A stretch of 64,000 nucleotides of DNA from Poseidonocella sp. HB161398 (GCF_005870025.1 NZ_VATA01000024.1:1-64000), one strand, 5' to 3'; positions 1 through 8,703 are shown, counted from the first letter of the stretch. Notes: a model not told the origin generated them from the sequence alone. Program-made: numbers and translations.

Positions 1-761
1 CATTGGGTGGCTCCTCTCATAGCAGTCACGACAACTGCACTATGGCGCATTGCGACGCCGGTTGGAGCAGGAGCCATCCACCCCATCGGGTTCGGGCGGC
101 TGCGCCGCAGCGAGGCCGAACCTGGTGAAAGTCCGCAGAGGGCCGACCCAACCAGTTGGCGGCTGAACGGCGAGCGTCCGTTATGTGCGCTAAGGGTGAG
201 CTCGACCGGTAGTGGGTGCTGAGGAGCGGCAAACGGCCGGTCTCCGGCGCGCCGCTAGGCAGCATTTCCAGGTCGTGAGTGACCGGCCTGGAGAGAGCGG
301 CATCAATGCCGGGCACGAGGGCCTATGGATTTTGAGCGACTACTTCCTAAGCTCTGTGAATGTTGGCAGGACCGGCCGCGAGTAGCTGGGCTGGGGTGCC
401 CCGGCCTGGTTGGAACTTTCCAACTGCTGACCGGTGCGACCTGCCGCTTCTGCAAATTACCGACTAGGCTTCACCGCGGTGCTGCCAGTCTGTTTCCCAT
501 CGATGTCCGCTGAAGGCGTCGCGAGTGCGGCGTCGTCGCGACTGATGGCGAAGGGCCGAGACCGGTCGAATACCATGCAATAGGAATAGCTGCAGATTGC
601 ATTATCGACCCCACCATAGCGGAGACGACGTTGTTCAGGGCTCAATTGTCACCGCGCAACGGGCGGTGACCGTGACTAGGTCTGAACGTAAACGGTGAGG
701 GTGATTGGTGCAGCATGGGCTTGCGCTTTGTCGGAAAATATCGCGTCGTCGGCGCCGAGCG
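1..761. other. Stretch with no supportable gene
   Basis: Only short open frames are present (at most about 96 codons). None has a recognisable motif, a convincing ribosome binding site or neighbours in the same frame. It lies downstream of the integrase stop and is probably island interior sequence or decayed DNA. Confidence 0.5.
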
Positions 762-2102
762 CTAGAGGGCAATTCGCTCAAGTGCGTTCCGGCGTCCCTC
801 AAGTGCGCCGCCTTCGCCATAGCGGGGGCGCTTGTAGTCGTGGCCCATGATGTCAGCTCGCACACGGTCATCCGCACCGGTCATCAAGAGCCGGTCTTCC
901 ACATAGTGGCGCAGGCAATAGGCAGAATGCTGCGGTGTCTCCACGAGGCTATTGTTGCGAAGATATTTATTCACCAGCGCGGACCAGCCAGACGCCTTGT
1001 GATGATACCGGGTGCAGCCCCCAGCGCTTGCCAGTCGTTTCGCGGCTTCGAGGGAAACGCCAAGAAGCGGGATCTCCCGGGCGGTGTGGCCGACCTTCAA
1101 TTCGCGGCCATTCGCTGCAATCACAAGATGGGGGATTTGGGCTTCGACACGCCAGTCCTCGGCAGGGGCGTCGGTGACCTCGGAAGGGCGCGCGCCAGTA
1201 TTGACCATCACCAAGAGGACATCACGAGCCTCCTGGTTCAGGTTCCCCAAGGCACCAGGCGCCAGAAGCTTGTCGCGTACCCAAGGCAGCGAGAAGGGTG
1301 GGCGCCTGTTCTCGGGCGCTTCCTTGAGGTTTAGCCCCCGGAAGGGGTTGGCGATATCTAGGTCATGGGCGCGGGCGTAGGTCGCGAAGATGGCCGACAG
1401 ATGGCCGAACATCTTGTTCGCATATTGCGGCGTCAGCCCGCCCGCGGTGATCCGCTCCGCCCACCATTTCCGAAAGGCGAGGGCCTGCGCCCTGGTGATC
1501 TGGTCGATTGGCGGGTCGCCGGTAATCTCTTCCCATTCGTCCAGGGCGCGGGTCCTGGGATTGCGCCATTTTTCAAGCTGCGCTGCGCTCTTGTGGCGGT
1601 GGTCTGCCTTGGACAGCTCCTGAACCTCGGCCCATAGCCCTTTCATGTTCGGAAGGGCGGCTGGGACGGTGCCAAGGATTGCACTAGCGACAGCGGGTCT
1701 GCCGATCTCCGCAGCGGCGGCCATGGTCCTTCGGATGACCTCTTTCGGATCGGCGCCCGGTGCCACCAGCGCGTCGAGCGGTACGTAGGCAAAGCCCCTT
1801 GCTTCCGCCAGGCGGCGTGCGGCCATATAGTGTTCGCGCGCGTTGCCGGTCTTGCCAGCTGCCAGGGCTTCCCACTCGGCGGCAATGCGTTTCGCCACGT
1901 CCCCGGCCTTTACGTTCGCCTCGGCGAGGCTGTCGGTATGCAGGGCAATCCTCACGAAATTGACCGGCAGGCCATCCGCCCCCAGCACAAGTCCGGCCAT
2001 TGCCTTGGGGACCCGCTTGACCCAGTAGTACCGTCCCCGGTCGAAGGTGACGCCGGGGGCCTTGCGTGATTTCGGCATCGCGACCCCGTTGTATTCAGAC
2101 AT
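762..2102 (-). CDS. Tyrosine recombinase (island integrase)
   Basis: This 446-aa protein is a phage-type site-specific tyrosine recombinase that would integrate and excise the island at the adjacent tRNA. The catalytic domain occupies about residues 285-440. Box I Arg is R305 in NTGARPSEV. Box II reads YCLRHY (R398), with Tyr395 where His is usual. His421 lies in IMGHD, and the nucleophile is probably Tyr428 in RPRYGEG. Residues 15-120 resemble the N-terminal arm and SAM-like region of integrases that start with a short DUF6538-like segment. The gene reads away from the tRNA, ending in TAG at 762-764. The length is normal for a complete island integrase. An alternative ATG lies at codon 9 (MPKSRKAPG). 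Confidence 0.88.
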   Translation of the reverse strand: MSEYNGVAMPKSRKAPGVTFDRGRYYWVKRVPKAMAGLVLGADGLPVNFVRIALHTDSLAEANVKAGDVAKRIAAEWEALAAGKTGNAREHYMAARRLAEARGFAYVPLDALVAPGADPKEVIRRTMAAAAEIGRPAVASAILGTVPAALPNMKGLWAEVQELSKADHRHKSAAQLEKWRNPRTRALDEWEEITGDPPIDQITRAQALAFRKWWAERITAGGLTPQYANKMFGHLSAIFATYARAHDLDIANPFRGLNLKEAPENRRPPFSLPWVRDKLLAPGALGNLNQEARDVLLVMVNTGARPSEVTDAPAEDWRVEAQIPHLVIAANGRELKVGHTAREIPLLGVSLEAAKRLASAGGCTRYHHKASGWSALVNKYLRNNSLVETPQHSAYCLRHYVEDRLLMTGADDRVRADIMGHDYKRPRYGEGGALEGRRNALERIAL

Positions 2103-2253
2103 CGGAATAGTCGCAGCGCGGGGCTCGCGGTCAAGTCGAATGTTACGGGATTTGTTACGGGAATTGGAACTCCGGGAAGGTCAAGTTTCGCGGAATTCGC
2201 AGGTCAAGCGGCTGTTTTTATTCTATATTATTGTTCACAGCGCATGAATCCGA

Positions 2254-2327
2254 TGGAGCGGGTGAAGGGAATCGAACCCTCGTCGTCAGCTTGGGAAGCT
2301 GCTGCTCTACCATTGAGCTACACCCGC
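2254..2327 (-). tRNA. tRNA-Gly (CCC)
   Basis: The reverse complement folds as a cloverleaf with GCGGGTG/CACCCGC acceptor arms, D-arm GCTC...GAGC, anticodon loop TTCCCAA (anticodon CCC) and T-loop GGTTCGATTCC. The sequence closely matches bacterial tRNA-Gly(CCC). The CCA end is encoded (TGG at 2254-2256 on the plus strand). Its 3' end adjoins the integrase side and is the presumed attachment site of the island on the left. Confidence 0.95.
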
Positions 2328-2407
2328 CTCGGAGCCACCGGATACAAGCCCCGGCGGAGGCCGTCAAGCGGGATTGTGCAGGGCATCGCAATGCCCTGCA
2401 GGCCGTC

Positions 2408-3328
2408 TCAGCCGCGCGGATGGGCGTCGCGGTAGACATCCATCAGCCGCGCCGCGTCGAGCGAGGTATAGGCCTCGGTGGTCGACAGGTTGGCGTGGCC
2501 CAGTAGCTCCTGGATGGTGCGCAGGTCGCCGCCGCGGTTCAGCAGATGGCTGGCGAAGCTGTGGCGCAGCGCGTGGGGCGTCGCCGTGGCCGGCAGGCCA
2601 AGCTGCATGCGGGTGGCGCGGATCGCCTTCTGGATGGCGCTCTGGCTCAGCGCGCCGCCCTTGGCGCCGCGGAAGAGCGGTCCGCCGGGGGAGAGGTCGA
2701 GGGGGCAGAGGCGGCGGTAGCGCTCGACCGCCTCGCGGGCCACCGGCAGGACCGGCACGACCCGTTCCTTGCCGCCCTTGCCGAGGATGCGCAGGCTGTC
2801 GCGCAGCGGCGCCTGTCCGGCATCGAGGCCGAGCGCCTCGGAGATGCGCAGCCCGCAGCCATAGAGCAGCGTCACCACCGCCACGTCGCGCGCCGCCACC
2901 CAGGGCTCGCGCGACTGCAGCTCCACCGTCTCCAGAACGGCCCTGGCGGCGTCCTCGGTCAGCGGCCGCGGCAGCTTGCGGGTATAGCGCGGCGAGCGGG
3001 TCGAGAGCACCGCGGTCGGGTCGAAGCCCTCGCGCTCGGACCACCAGTTGTAGAAGCTCTTCACCGCCGAGAGCGCGCGCGCCCGCGAGCGTGCCGAGAG
3101 CCCCTTGCCGGTCTCGTGCGCCAGCCAGGCGCGCATCGCCGTCAGGTCGACCCGGCGCAGTTCGGCCGGGGCGGCGCCGCCCTCCAGATAGCCGGCCATG
3201 AAGCCCAGGTAGTCGCGCAGATCGCCCGAATAGGCGGTGATGGTCGCGTCCGAGGCGTCGTCCAGCGCCTTCAGCGAGGTCAGCCAGCGCTCCAGCAGGT
3301 CGCGCGTGGCCGCGGGCAGGCCGATCAC
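2408..3328 (-). CDS. xerC: Tyrosine recombinase XerC
   Basis: The 306-aa length is typical for XerC, the chromosome-dimer resolution recombinase that acts with XerD at dif under FtsK control. A SAM-like N-terminal core-binding domain covers about residues 10-95. The catalytic domain carries R161 (GCGLRISEAL), K184 (LGKGGKERVV), H252 and R255 (HALRHSFASHLL), H278 (LLGHANLSTT) and the nucleophile Y287 (EAYTSL). All catalytic residues are present. The start ATG overlaps the stop of the upstream DUF484 gene by 4 bases (3325-3328), so the two are translationally coupled. The DUF484-xerC order is conserved in many proteobacteria. XerC rather than XerD is inferred from that neighbour. Confidence 0.93.
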   Translation of the reverse strand: MIGLPAATRDLLERWLTSLKALDDASDATITAYSGDLRDYLGFMAGYLEGGAAPAELRRVDLTAMRAWLAHETGKGLSARSRARALSAVKSFYNWWSEREGFDPTAVLSTRSPRYTRKLPRPLTEDAARAVLETVELQSREPWVAARDVAVVTLLYGCGLRISEALGLDAGQAPLRDSLRILGKGGKERVVPVLPVAREAVERYRRLCPLDLSPGGPLFRGAKGGALSQSAIQKAIRATRMQLGLPATATPHALRHSFASHLLNRGGDLRTIQELLGHANLSTTEAYTSLDAARLMDVYRDAHPRG

Positions 3329-4020
3329 GAGATCAGCCCGCGCAGCGTCCGCTCGCAGACGCGGCCGAAGAGCTCCAGCAGGTCGGTGGCGTGGCTCGGC
3401 AGGTACTGGTCGGGCGCGGCCGCGCCGATCGCCAGCAGCGCCGCGGGCGCGGTGTCGCCCAGCTCCAGCCGGAAGAGCGCCTCGCTGCGCACCTTGCCAT
3501 GGCGCTCGTCATGCAGCTGCGGCATCTCCGCGGGCACCCGCCGCAGGACGATCGGCAGCGTGCGGCCCGAGCGCCAGAGGTCCATGTAGCGGGCGATGTC
3601 GCCCGCGCCGACCGGCACCAGCACCGGATGCTCGATCGGCATGCGCCCCTCGACCAGGATGCGGATCGAGGCGGCGCGCAGGATGTCGGCCACGTCGCTG
3701 CCGAGGCAGTCGAGGAAGGCCTCGAGCTGCAGGGGCGCGATCATCGCCAGGACGGCGCGGTGCACCTGGCTGGTGGTGGAGACATTGTCATAGGCGGCGG
3801 AGAGCACGCTCTGATGGGTGCCTTCGAGCCGGGTCAGCCGCTCTTCGAGCCGCGAGATCGCCAGCCCGCGCAGATCGACGACATTGCCGCCGCGGCGGCC
3901 GTCATCGGCCGAGATCAGCGCGGCGATCAGCTCGGGATCTTCGAGCACGGCGCTGGGGTTGGAGAGAATCTGGTCGCGCACATCCGGCTTGACGGCCGGT
4001 GCGGTGTCGATCTGGGTCAT
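3325..4020 (-). CDS. DUF484 family protein
   Basis: This 231-aa protein belongs to the DUF484 family, a GAF-like fold found next to xerC in proteobacteria. The N-terminus (NPSAVLEDPELIAAL) and the following helical segment (LAISRLEERLTRLEGTHQSV) are characteristic. The rest forms an alpha/beta domain ending in VCERTLRGLIS. No enzymatic residues are recognisable and the cellular role is unknown; a role in sensing or in Xer regulation is only suggested by the conserved coupling. It is the first gene of the DUF484-xerC operon. A 138-base gap separates it from the divergent hydrolase gene at 4159. Confidence 0.88.
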   Translation of the reverse strand: MTQIDTAPAVKPDVRDQILSNPSAVLEDPELIAALISADDGRRGGNVVDLRGLAISRLEERLTRLEGTHQSVLSAAYDNVSTTSQVHRAVLAMIAPLQLEAFLDCLGSDVADILRAASIRILVEGRMPIEHPVLVPVGAGDIARYMDLWRSGRTLPIVLRRVPAEMPQLHDERHGKVRSEALFRLELGDTAPAALLAIGAAAPDQYLPSHATDLLELFGRVCERTLRGLIS

Positions 4021-4158
4021 CTGCTCTGGTGCCTCGGGCTTCTTCTTTGCCGCGAGGCTAGCGCATTTTCCGCCGCATGGGAATCTCGGATCCCTTAACG
4101 GCGGCGCGGAGGGCGGCTAGGGTCGGCCGGTCACGATCGCCCGAGGGAGGAGTAACCC

Positions 4159-4974
4159 ATGTCCAACGATCTGCCGCGCCCCGATATCCTGGCCCTGGGG
4201 GAGGGCGCCGCGAACCGCGAGGAGGGCGCCTGGCCCGACCGGGTGCTGGCCGGGATCACCCGGCCCGAGCTGCACCGCTTCGCCGCTGCGGGCGCGCCGC
4301 GCGCGCGGGCGCTGGTGCTGGCGGGCGGCGGCTACACGAAGCTGATGTACGACAAGGAGGGCAGCGAGGTGGCGCTCTGGCTCGCTGCGGCGGGGATCGA
4401 GGCGCATCTGCTGGTCCACCGCCTGCCGGGCCAGCCCGACGGGGCCGGGGGCGCCTGGCCCGCGGAGATCGCGCTGCAGGACGGGCTGGCGGCGCTCGGG
4501 CATCTCGCCGAGCTGCCGCCGCTGCCGCTCTTCATCCTGGGGCTCTCCTCGGGCGGGCATCTGGCCGGGGTGCTGGCCTGCCACGCGCCCGAGGCGGCCG
4601 GGGCGCTGATCGGCTATGCGCCGCTCAATGCCAATCACCGCGACCACAAGGTGCCGGCGGGCAAGCCGGACTATCCGCCGGCCCAGAAGCAGGCCTTCTA
4701 CGATGCCTGGCCGGTCGGGCTGGCGGCGCATCCCGAAGCGGTGCCGCGGATCCCGCTCTTCCTGGCCTATGCGCTCGGCGACCGTTCGGTGCCGGTCCAG
4801 CACGCGCTGCGGCTGGTGGAGACGGCGGCGGAGGCGGGGCTCGATGTCGACGCCCATGTCTTCGGCCGCGCGCCGCACGGCTTCGCGCTGCGCGACCGGG
4901 CGGGCAGCCACGCGGTCTGGAGCGACCTGGCCCTGGGCTGGATGGACCGGCGGCTGGAGGCGGGAGCGTCCTAG
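4159..4974 (+). CDS. Alpha/beta hydrolase, esterase-like (BD-FAE/acetyl-esterase type)
   Basis: The 271-aa protein has the alpha/beta hydrolase fold with a complete triad: Ser130 in GLSSGGH, Asp208 in YALGDRSVP and His240 in APHGFAL. The early AGGGYTKLM segment (about residues 54-62) corresponds to the oxyanion-hole HGGG-like loop of acetyl-xylan esterase and BD-FAE type enzymes. No signal peptide is visible, so it should be cytoplasmic. A strong ribosome binding site (GGAGGAG) precedes the ATG. It stands alone, divergent from DUF484-xerC and followed by 1.2 kb without genes. The substrate cannot be read from the sequence. Confidence 0.82.
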   Translation: MSNDLPRPDILALGEGAANREEGAWPDRVLAGITRPELHRFAAAGAPRARALVLAGGGYTKLMYDKEGSEVALWLAAAGIEAHLLVHRLPGQPDGAGGAWPAEIALQDGLAALGHLAELPPLPLFILGLSSGGHLAGVLACHAPEAAGALIGYAPLNANHRDHKVPAGKPDYPPAQKQAFYDAWPVGLAAHPEAVPRIPLFLAYALGDRSVPVQHALRLVETAAEAGLDVDAHVFGRAPHGFALRDRAGSHAVWSDLALGWMDRRLEAGAS

Positions 4975-6218
4975 GGGGCTCTGGGGGTTCCGGCTCCGCG
5001 TGATCCGGGACCGCCCCCGAGACGGGTCCTGTTTGGCTGAAGCCCGGTCCTGTCCGTTCTCTGCGCTGTCGCCTGGAGGCCTGCGCGCTTGGTGGCACGG
5101 ACGGCCGCGGCCCGGGCTCGACCGCCGTTCTAGCTGCATGTGACCCGCAGAGGACGGTCCGCCCGGAAAAATGCGGGCCGGCGGCCGGGTCGGCCCGCGG
5201 CGAGGATCAGTCAGCGCTCAGGGAGCGCGTTTTCCCCGGAGCGGGGCGCATGGGCGCCACGTTGCCTGCCGGTACCGTCAGGTGCAGCCGCCCGGCGAGC
5301 GTCTCGCTGACAGCGGGCCAGCTTCCCAGGACATTGCCGGGCAATGCCGCGCCGGGACGGGCAACAGCAGGGGTGCGGCGACCTGGCCGGCCGCCCCGCC
5401 ACGGGAGGATGGGCGGCGCGTGCCATGGAGCGCCATCGCTCCGGGCGGCATGGCGAGTGAGCATTGGGTTCATTGGCAATCGGGGGTCCGCTTCCCGTCG
5501 AGGCGTTGCCTCAGGGTGGCAATCCTGCAGGCCACGCGGCGCCTTCGGATCGAATGGGGGCGCCGGTGCTCTCGGGCTGGGGACGTTCTCCGTCCCGTCC
5601 GGTCGTCCGGAGGATCGGCGAGCCGGTGCGGGCGAGATCCGCGCGTCTTCCCGTTGGCGGCCGCCACGGTGATCTTCAGGCCATGACGGCTCCGGGGGGC
5701 GGCAGAGGGCGTCGGCCAGCCAGCGGTCCCCGTCCTTCTCCGGACGCGAAGCGGTCCCGTCCCCCGTCCTGTGCTCCATGGCGGCGCCCGTCAGGGCCGG
5801 GCCTGCGCCAAGCGGGTACCGTCCGGCCGGGATGCAGGATCGGTTCCGCCCGGCGCCTCAATCACCGGCTGCTGCTGGCCGTCCCTGCCGGGCTGGCGCC
5901 CCGGGACGGGCCAGCCGGGACGGGAAGCGCCGTCGCTGCCGCCGGGTAGAGCAGGGGCATTGCCGGGGCGACGTTCGGGCGCCTCCGGAAAGCGGGCAAA
6001 CCGTCCGGAGGGAGCGCTGTGGCGGCCCGGGGCGAGGGGCCCGCATGCCGCTCTGGCACATGATCGCGGCCGCCTGACCGGGTGGTCCGGAGCTTGGGGC
6101 GCGGAAAGCAGCTTTCCCTCGGGACGCGGGCGGCCTATCAGCGCAGGGACTCCCCCCGCTGCCCTGTTTGCGTTAACAGGGCGGGGACCCCTTGGGGGGA
6201 GGCCAAAGGAGAGAGCGC
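4975..6218. other. 1.2-kb GC-rich stretch without a supportable gene
   Basis: Several frames stay open here simply because the DNA is very GC-rich. Their translations are low in hydrophobic core residues, full of Arg, Pro and Gly, and show no motif. No ribosome binding site fits a long frame. Apart from a hairpin at 6161-6182 I see nothing to annotate. It could hold decayed genes or non-coding RNA. Confidence 0.5.
6161..6182 (+). promoter_or_regulatory. Hairpin in the leader of the aldolase gene
   Basis: GCCCTGTT (6161-6168) and AACAGGGC (6175-6182) form a perfect 8-bp stem with a 6-base loop, ending 21 bases before the ribosome binding site of the gene at 6219. It is not followed by a T-run. 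It could be an operator, a 5' leader structure or a weak terminator for transcription from the left. Confidence 0.35.
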
Positions 6219-6872
6219 ATGAAATTCTTTGTCGATTCCGCCGATATCGACGCGATCGCCGAACTGAACGACCTGGGCATGGTCGACGGCGTGACCACCA
6301 ACCCGTCGCTGATCATGAAGTCGGGCCGCGACATCCTCGAAGTGACCAAGGAGATCTGCGCCCTGGTCGAGGGGCCGGTCTCGGCCGAGGTGGTTTCCAC
6401 CGAAGCCGACAAGATGATCGCCGAGGGCCGCAAGCTCGCCGAGATCGCGCCGAACATCACCGTCAAGGTGCCGCTGACCTGGGACGGGCTGAAGGCCTGC
6501 AAGGTGCTCTCGGGCGAGGGCAAGATGGTCAATGTCACGCTCTGCTTCTCGGTGAACCAGGCGCTGCTGGCCGCCAAGGCGGGCGCGACCTTCATCTCGC
6601 CCTTCGTCGGGCGGCTCGACGACATCAATCTCGACGGCATGGAGCTGATCGCGGATATCCGCGAGGTCTATGACAATTACGGCTTCGAGACCCAGATCCT
6701 CGCGGCCTCGATCCGCACGGCCAACCATGTCGCGGAAAGCGCGCGCATCGGCGCCGATGTCATCACCGCGCCGCCCTCCGTGATCAAGGCGCTGGCCAGC
6801 CATCCGCTGACCGACAAGGGCCTGGCGGCCTTCCTTGCCGATATCGAGAAGACCGGCCAGAAGATCCTCTGA
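6219..6872 (+). CDS. fsa: Fructose-6-phosphate aldolase / small transaldolase
   Basis: This 217-aa protein is of the short transaldolase class (FSA/TalC type). It transfers or cleaves dihydroxyacetone units of sugar phosphates in the cytoplasm. It starts with [10 protein letters not shown] and carries TTNPSLI (residues 26-32), the Schiff-base lysine K83 in TVKVPLT, and [11 protein letters not shown]. The length matches the family (about 215-220 aa). The ATG at 6219 is chosen because AAAGGAGAG precedes it and the family begins there; the frame stays open a little further upstream. Whether it works as a true transaldolase or as an FSA aldolase cannot be decided by eye. A rho-independent terminator follows. 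Confidence 0.9.
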   Translation: MKFFVDSADIDAIAELNDLGMVDGVTTNPSLIMKSGRDILEVTKEICALVEGPVSAEVVSTEADKMIAEGRKLAEIAPNITVKVPLTWDGLKACKVLSGEGKMVNVTLCFSVNQALLAAKAGATFISPFVGRLDDINLDGMELIADIREVYDNYGFETQILAASIRTANHVAESARIGADVITAPPSVIKALASHPLTDKGLAAFLADIEKTGQKIL

Positions 6873-6896
6873 TCCGGCTGGATCTGCAGACGCGAC

Positions 6897-6928
6897 AGGG
6901 CCGGGCCTCCGTGGCGCCGGCCCTTTTT
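6897..6928 (+). terminator. Rho-independent terminator of the aldolase gene
   Basis: AGGGCCGG (6897-6904) pairs with CCGGCCCT (6917-6924), followed by a run of T to 6928. It starts 25 bases after the stop codon. Confidence 0.85.
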
Positions 6929-7042
6929 CATGCGCGGCGCCCGTCAAGCCCGGAGCGGCGCAGGGCCGGGCCTGCGCGGCGCGGTGTTCCCCGGAGGGGC
7001 CATGCCGGCTAGGATCGCGCCGGAACGGCAGAGGAGGCCCGG

Positions 7043-7624
7043 ATGGAGATCGACCTGACAGTCTGCCCCTCGCTCACCGGCCGGTCGCTCCGGCGCTGGC
7101 GGCGGGTGAACGACGTCAAGCAGGCGACGGTGGCAGAGGCGCTCGGCGTCTCGCAGGCCACGGTGTCGCGCTGGGAGGCGGGGATCACCCAGCCCTCGCA
7201 GCGCGAGCAGGAACGGCTCTGCCGGCTGCTCGGCGCGCGTCCCGACGGCCCGGCCGACCGGGCCCTCCTGGCGCTGGTCTCTCAATCCCGCGAGCCGGTG
7301 CACCTGGTCTGCGACCTGTCCCACCGGCTGCTGGCCGCCTCGCCCGGGCGGCTCGCCAGCTGGCGCCACGGCTTCGACCGGCTGCAGGGCACCTCGCTCT
7401 GGCCGGCCGCCTCCGAGGGCATTGCCCGTGCCGAGCTGAGCCTGGCCGGGATCGGCTGGTACGACCGCGCCACGGCGGAGCTCGAGGTCGAGACCGGCGC
7501 CCATGTCTGCAGGCTCGGCCGGATCGACGAGGGGGTGATCGTCTGGACGCGCATGCCGCTGTCGAACGGCACGATGGCGCGGCTGGTGCGGGACGGGCGG
7601 CGGGGTCCGGCGCGGGCTGCATAA
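7043..7624 (+). CDS. XRE-family helix-turn-helix regulator with C-terminal sensor-like domain
   Basis: In this 193-aa protein residues about 14-62 form a Cro/C1-type helix-turn-helix: SLRRWRRVNDVKQATVAEAL, followed by VSQATVSRWEAG. The remaining 120 residues look like a PAS-like or small ligand-binding domain (HLVCDLSHRLLAASPGR..., GIGWYDRATAELEV). A GAGGAGG ribosome binding site lies 6 bases before the ATG. It presumably binds DNA as a dimer in response to a small ligand, but no target or ligand can be inferred. A 57-aa ORF follows 48 bases downstream on the same strand. Confidence 0.78.
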   Translation: MEIDLTVCPSLTGRSLRRWRRVNDVKQATVAEALGVSQATVSRWEAGITQPSQREQERLCRLLGARPDGPADRALLALVSQSREPVHLVCDLSHRLLAASPGRLASWRHGFDRLQGTSLWPAASEGIARAELSLAGIGWYDRATAELEVETGAHVCRLGRIDEGVIVWTRMPLSNGTMARLVRDGRRGPARAA

Positions 7625-7672
7625 GATATTCAGCCCCTGCCCGCAGGCCGGGCCGCGCGCTATCGCTCGGCC

Positions 7673-7846
7673 ATGGCGTTCTGGCAGATCATATCAGGGT
7701 GGCGCCGCCGCTGGCGGCAGGCCCGGGCGGAAGCCGCGGAGACGGCGGCGCGGCGCGATCCGCTGGCCCATCCCGACCTGGCGCGGATGAGCGGGCGCGA
7801 GCTTGCGGATCTGCCCTTCGATCCGGAGTGCATCGACAGCGACTAG
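7673..7846 (+). CDS. Small hypothetical protein (57 aa)
   Basis: The frame ATG 7673 to TAG 7844-7846 encodes MAFWQIISGWRRRW... and ends in DLPFDPECIDSD. The N-terminal third is aromatic and basic. The middle is an Ala/Arg helix (QARAEAAETAARRD). The C-terminal third contains HPDLARMSGRELADLPFDP, a type of tail I associate with short conserved Rhodobacterales proteins, though I cannot name the family. Amino-acid composition and codon use are those of a real protein. No strong ribosome binding site is seen. It may be co-transcribed with the XRE regulator. Confidence 0.55.
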   Translation: MAFWQIISGWRRRWRQARAEAAETAARRDPLAHPDLARMSGRELADLPFDPECIDSD

Positions 7847-8032
7847 AAGGCCGGGGGCGGGCGGGCAGGCCAGCCCAGGGGGCCGCCTGCCGCAATCCCT
7901 GCCGGTCCGGCCACAGGGCCGCGCTCCGGCGATCGGGTGCGGTCCCGGCCACGCCAGCGAGGCGCTCGCCGTCATGTCTCCCTCCGGGACCGTCCGATAC
8001 AGGCTGATACCGGAGAGAACGTTGCGTCCTCA

Positions 8033-8046
8033 TTGATCGAGATCAA
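8033..8046. promoter_or_regulatory. Perfect FNR/FnrL-type box
   Basis: TTGATcgagATCAA at 8033-8046 matches the FNR consensus TTGAT-N4-ATCAA in all ten defined positions. It lies in a 350-base gap (7847-8196) between convergent genes, so neither neighbour has its start nearby. I see no other gene in that gap. The target may be an unannotated small RNA or short ORF, or the site may not be functional. Confidence 0.6.
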
Positions 8047-8144
8047 TGTCAGGGGGTCGGAGGGCGAATTTTCCCGCCGGTTTTCCCGCATAGCGCGATT
8101 GCCGCGGCAGGGGGCCTCCGGCATGCGCGCAAGAAGGCGGCACG

Positions 8145-8172
8145 AAAAAGGGCGCGCGGAAGCCGCACGCCC
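8145..8172 (-). terminator. Rho-independent terminator of the bactofilin operon
   Basis: On the minus strand a 10-bp stem (8163-8172 with 8150-8159, one G-U pair) with a 3-base loop is followed by five T residues (8145-8149). It lies 24 bases beyond the bactofilin stop codon. Confidence 0.85.
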
Positions 8173-8196
8173 GTCCATGGCAGCCTGCCGGCCGGA

Positions 8197-8703
8197 TCAA
8201 CCCTGGTCGGCGGGCGGTTCGGGGGCCTTCGGGGGCGGCGGCAGCGCTTCCTTGGCCTCGGCCAGCGGGTTCTCGTGGCGCTGCACCGAGCCCTCGAAAT
8301 GGGCGCCGGCCTCGATCGCGATGGTCTTGTGGATGATGTCGCCCTCGACCTTCGCGGTGGAGGTCAGGCGGACCTTCAGGCCGCGCACGCGGCCGATCAC
8401 GCGGCCATTGACGACGACGTCGTCGGCGACGATCTCGCCCGAGACCACGGCGCCTTCGCCGACTGTCAGGAGCTGGGCGCGGATGTCGCCCTCGACCTTG
8501 CCCTGCACGGTGATGTCGCCGGCGGTCCGGACATTGCCGATCACGGTCAGATCCGAGGACAGGACCGAGGCAGGGGCCTTGGGGGCGGGCGCGGCGGGCA
8601 CCGGACTGGTCATCGCGGCCGAGCCCTGCACCTCTGAATGCGGCTTGTCGGAATCGGTCGGCGGCTTCGGCGCCTGGTCAGTCAGTTTATTCTTGGAAAA
8701 CAT
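8197..8703 (-). CDS. Bactofilin
   Basis: This 168-aa polymerising cytoskeletal protein is of the bactofilin (BacA/CcmA) family. A disordered Pro/Ala-rich N-terminus (residues 1-45) precedes the beta-helix core (about 46-140). The core has the repeated hydrophobic/Gly pattern, for example SVLSSDLTVIGNVRTAGDI and KVEGDIRAQLLTVGEGA. A Pro-rich tail follows. Bactofilins form nonpolar filaments at the inner membrane and recruit peptidoglycan enzymes. The gene start overlaps the end of the upstream M23 peptidase gene by 17 bases, which fits the known functional partnership of bactofilins with M23 peptidases in shape control. Confidence 0.92.
   Translation of the reverse strand: MFSKNKLTDQAPKPPTDSDKPHSEVQGSAAMTSPVPAAPAPKAPASVLSSDLTVIGNVRTAGDITVQGKVEGDIRAQLLTVGEGAVVSGEIVADDVVVNGRVIGRVRGLKVRLTSTAKVEGDIIHKTIAIEAGAHFEGSVQRHENPLAEAKEALPPPPKAPEPPADQG

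Larger units (their letters stand above)
1..2254. mobile_element. End of a genomic island integrated at tRNA-Gly(CCC)
   Basis: A tyrosine integrase gene (762-2102) lies directly beside the 3' end of a tRNA-Gly gene (2254-2327), transcribed the same way. This is the usual layout of a tRNA-targeted island, with the attachment site formed by the 3' part of the tRNA. Base composition left of the tRNA is less GC-rich than the backbone to the right, especially at 2100-2250. I found no second copy of the tRNA 3' end between 1 and 760, so the other end of the island must lie to the left of the window. The exact crossover point is inferred, not seen. Confidence 0.7.

Noticed and set aside
1-760. Second attachment site (copy of the tRNA-Gly 3' end)
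   Set aside because: No matching sequence was found; the far end of the island must be outside the window.
5207-5779. 190-codon minus-strand frame in the 1.2-kb gap
   Set aside because: No ribosome binding site, no hydrophobic core and Pro/Arg-rich composition; another frame on the opposite strand is equally open.
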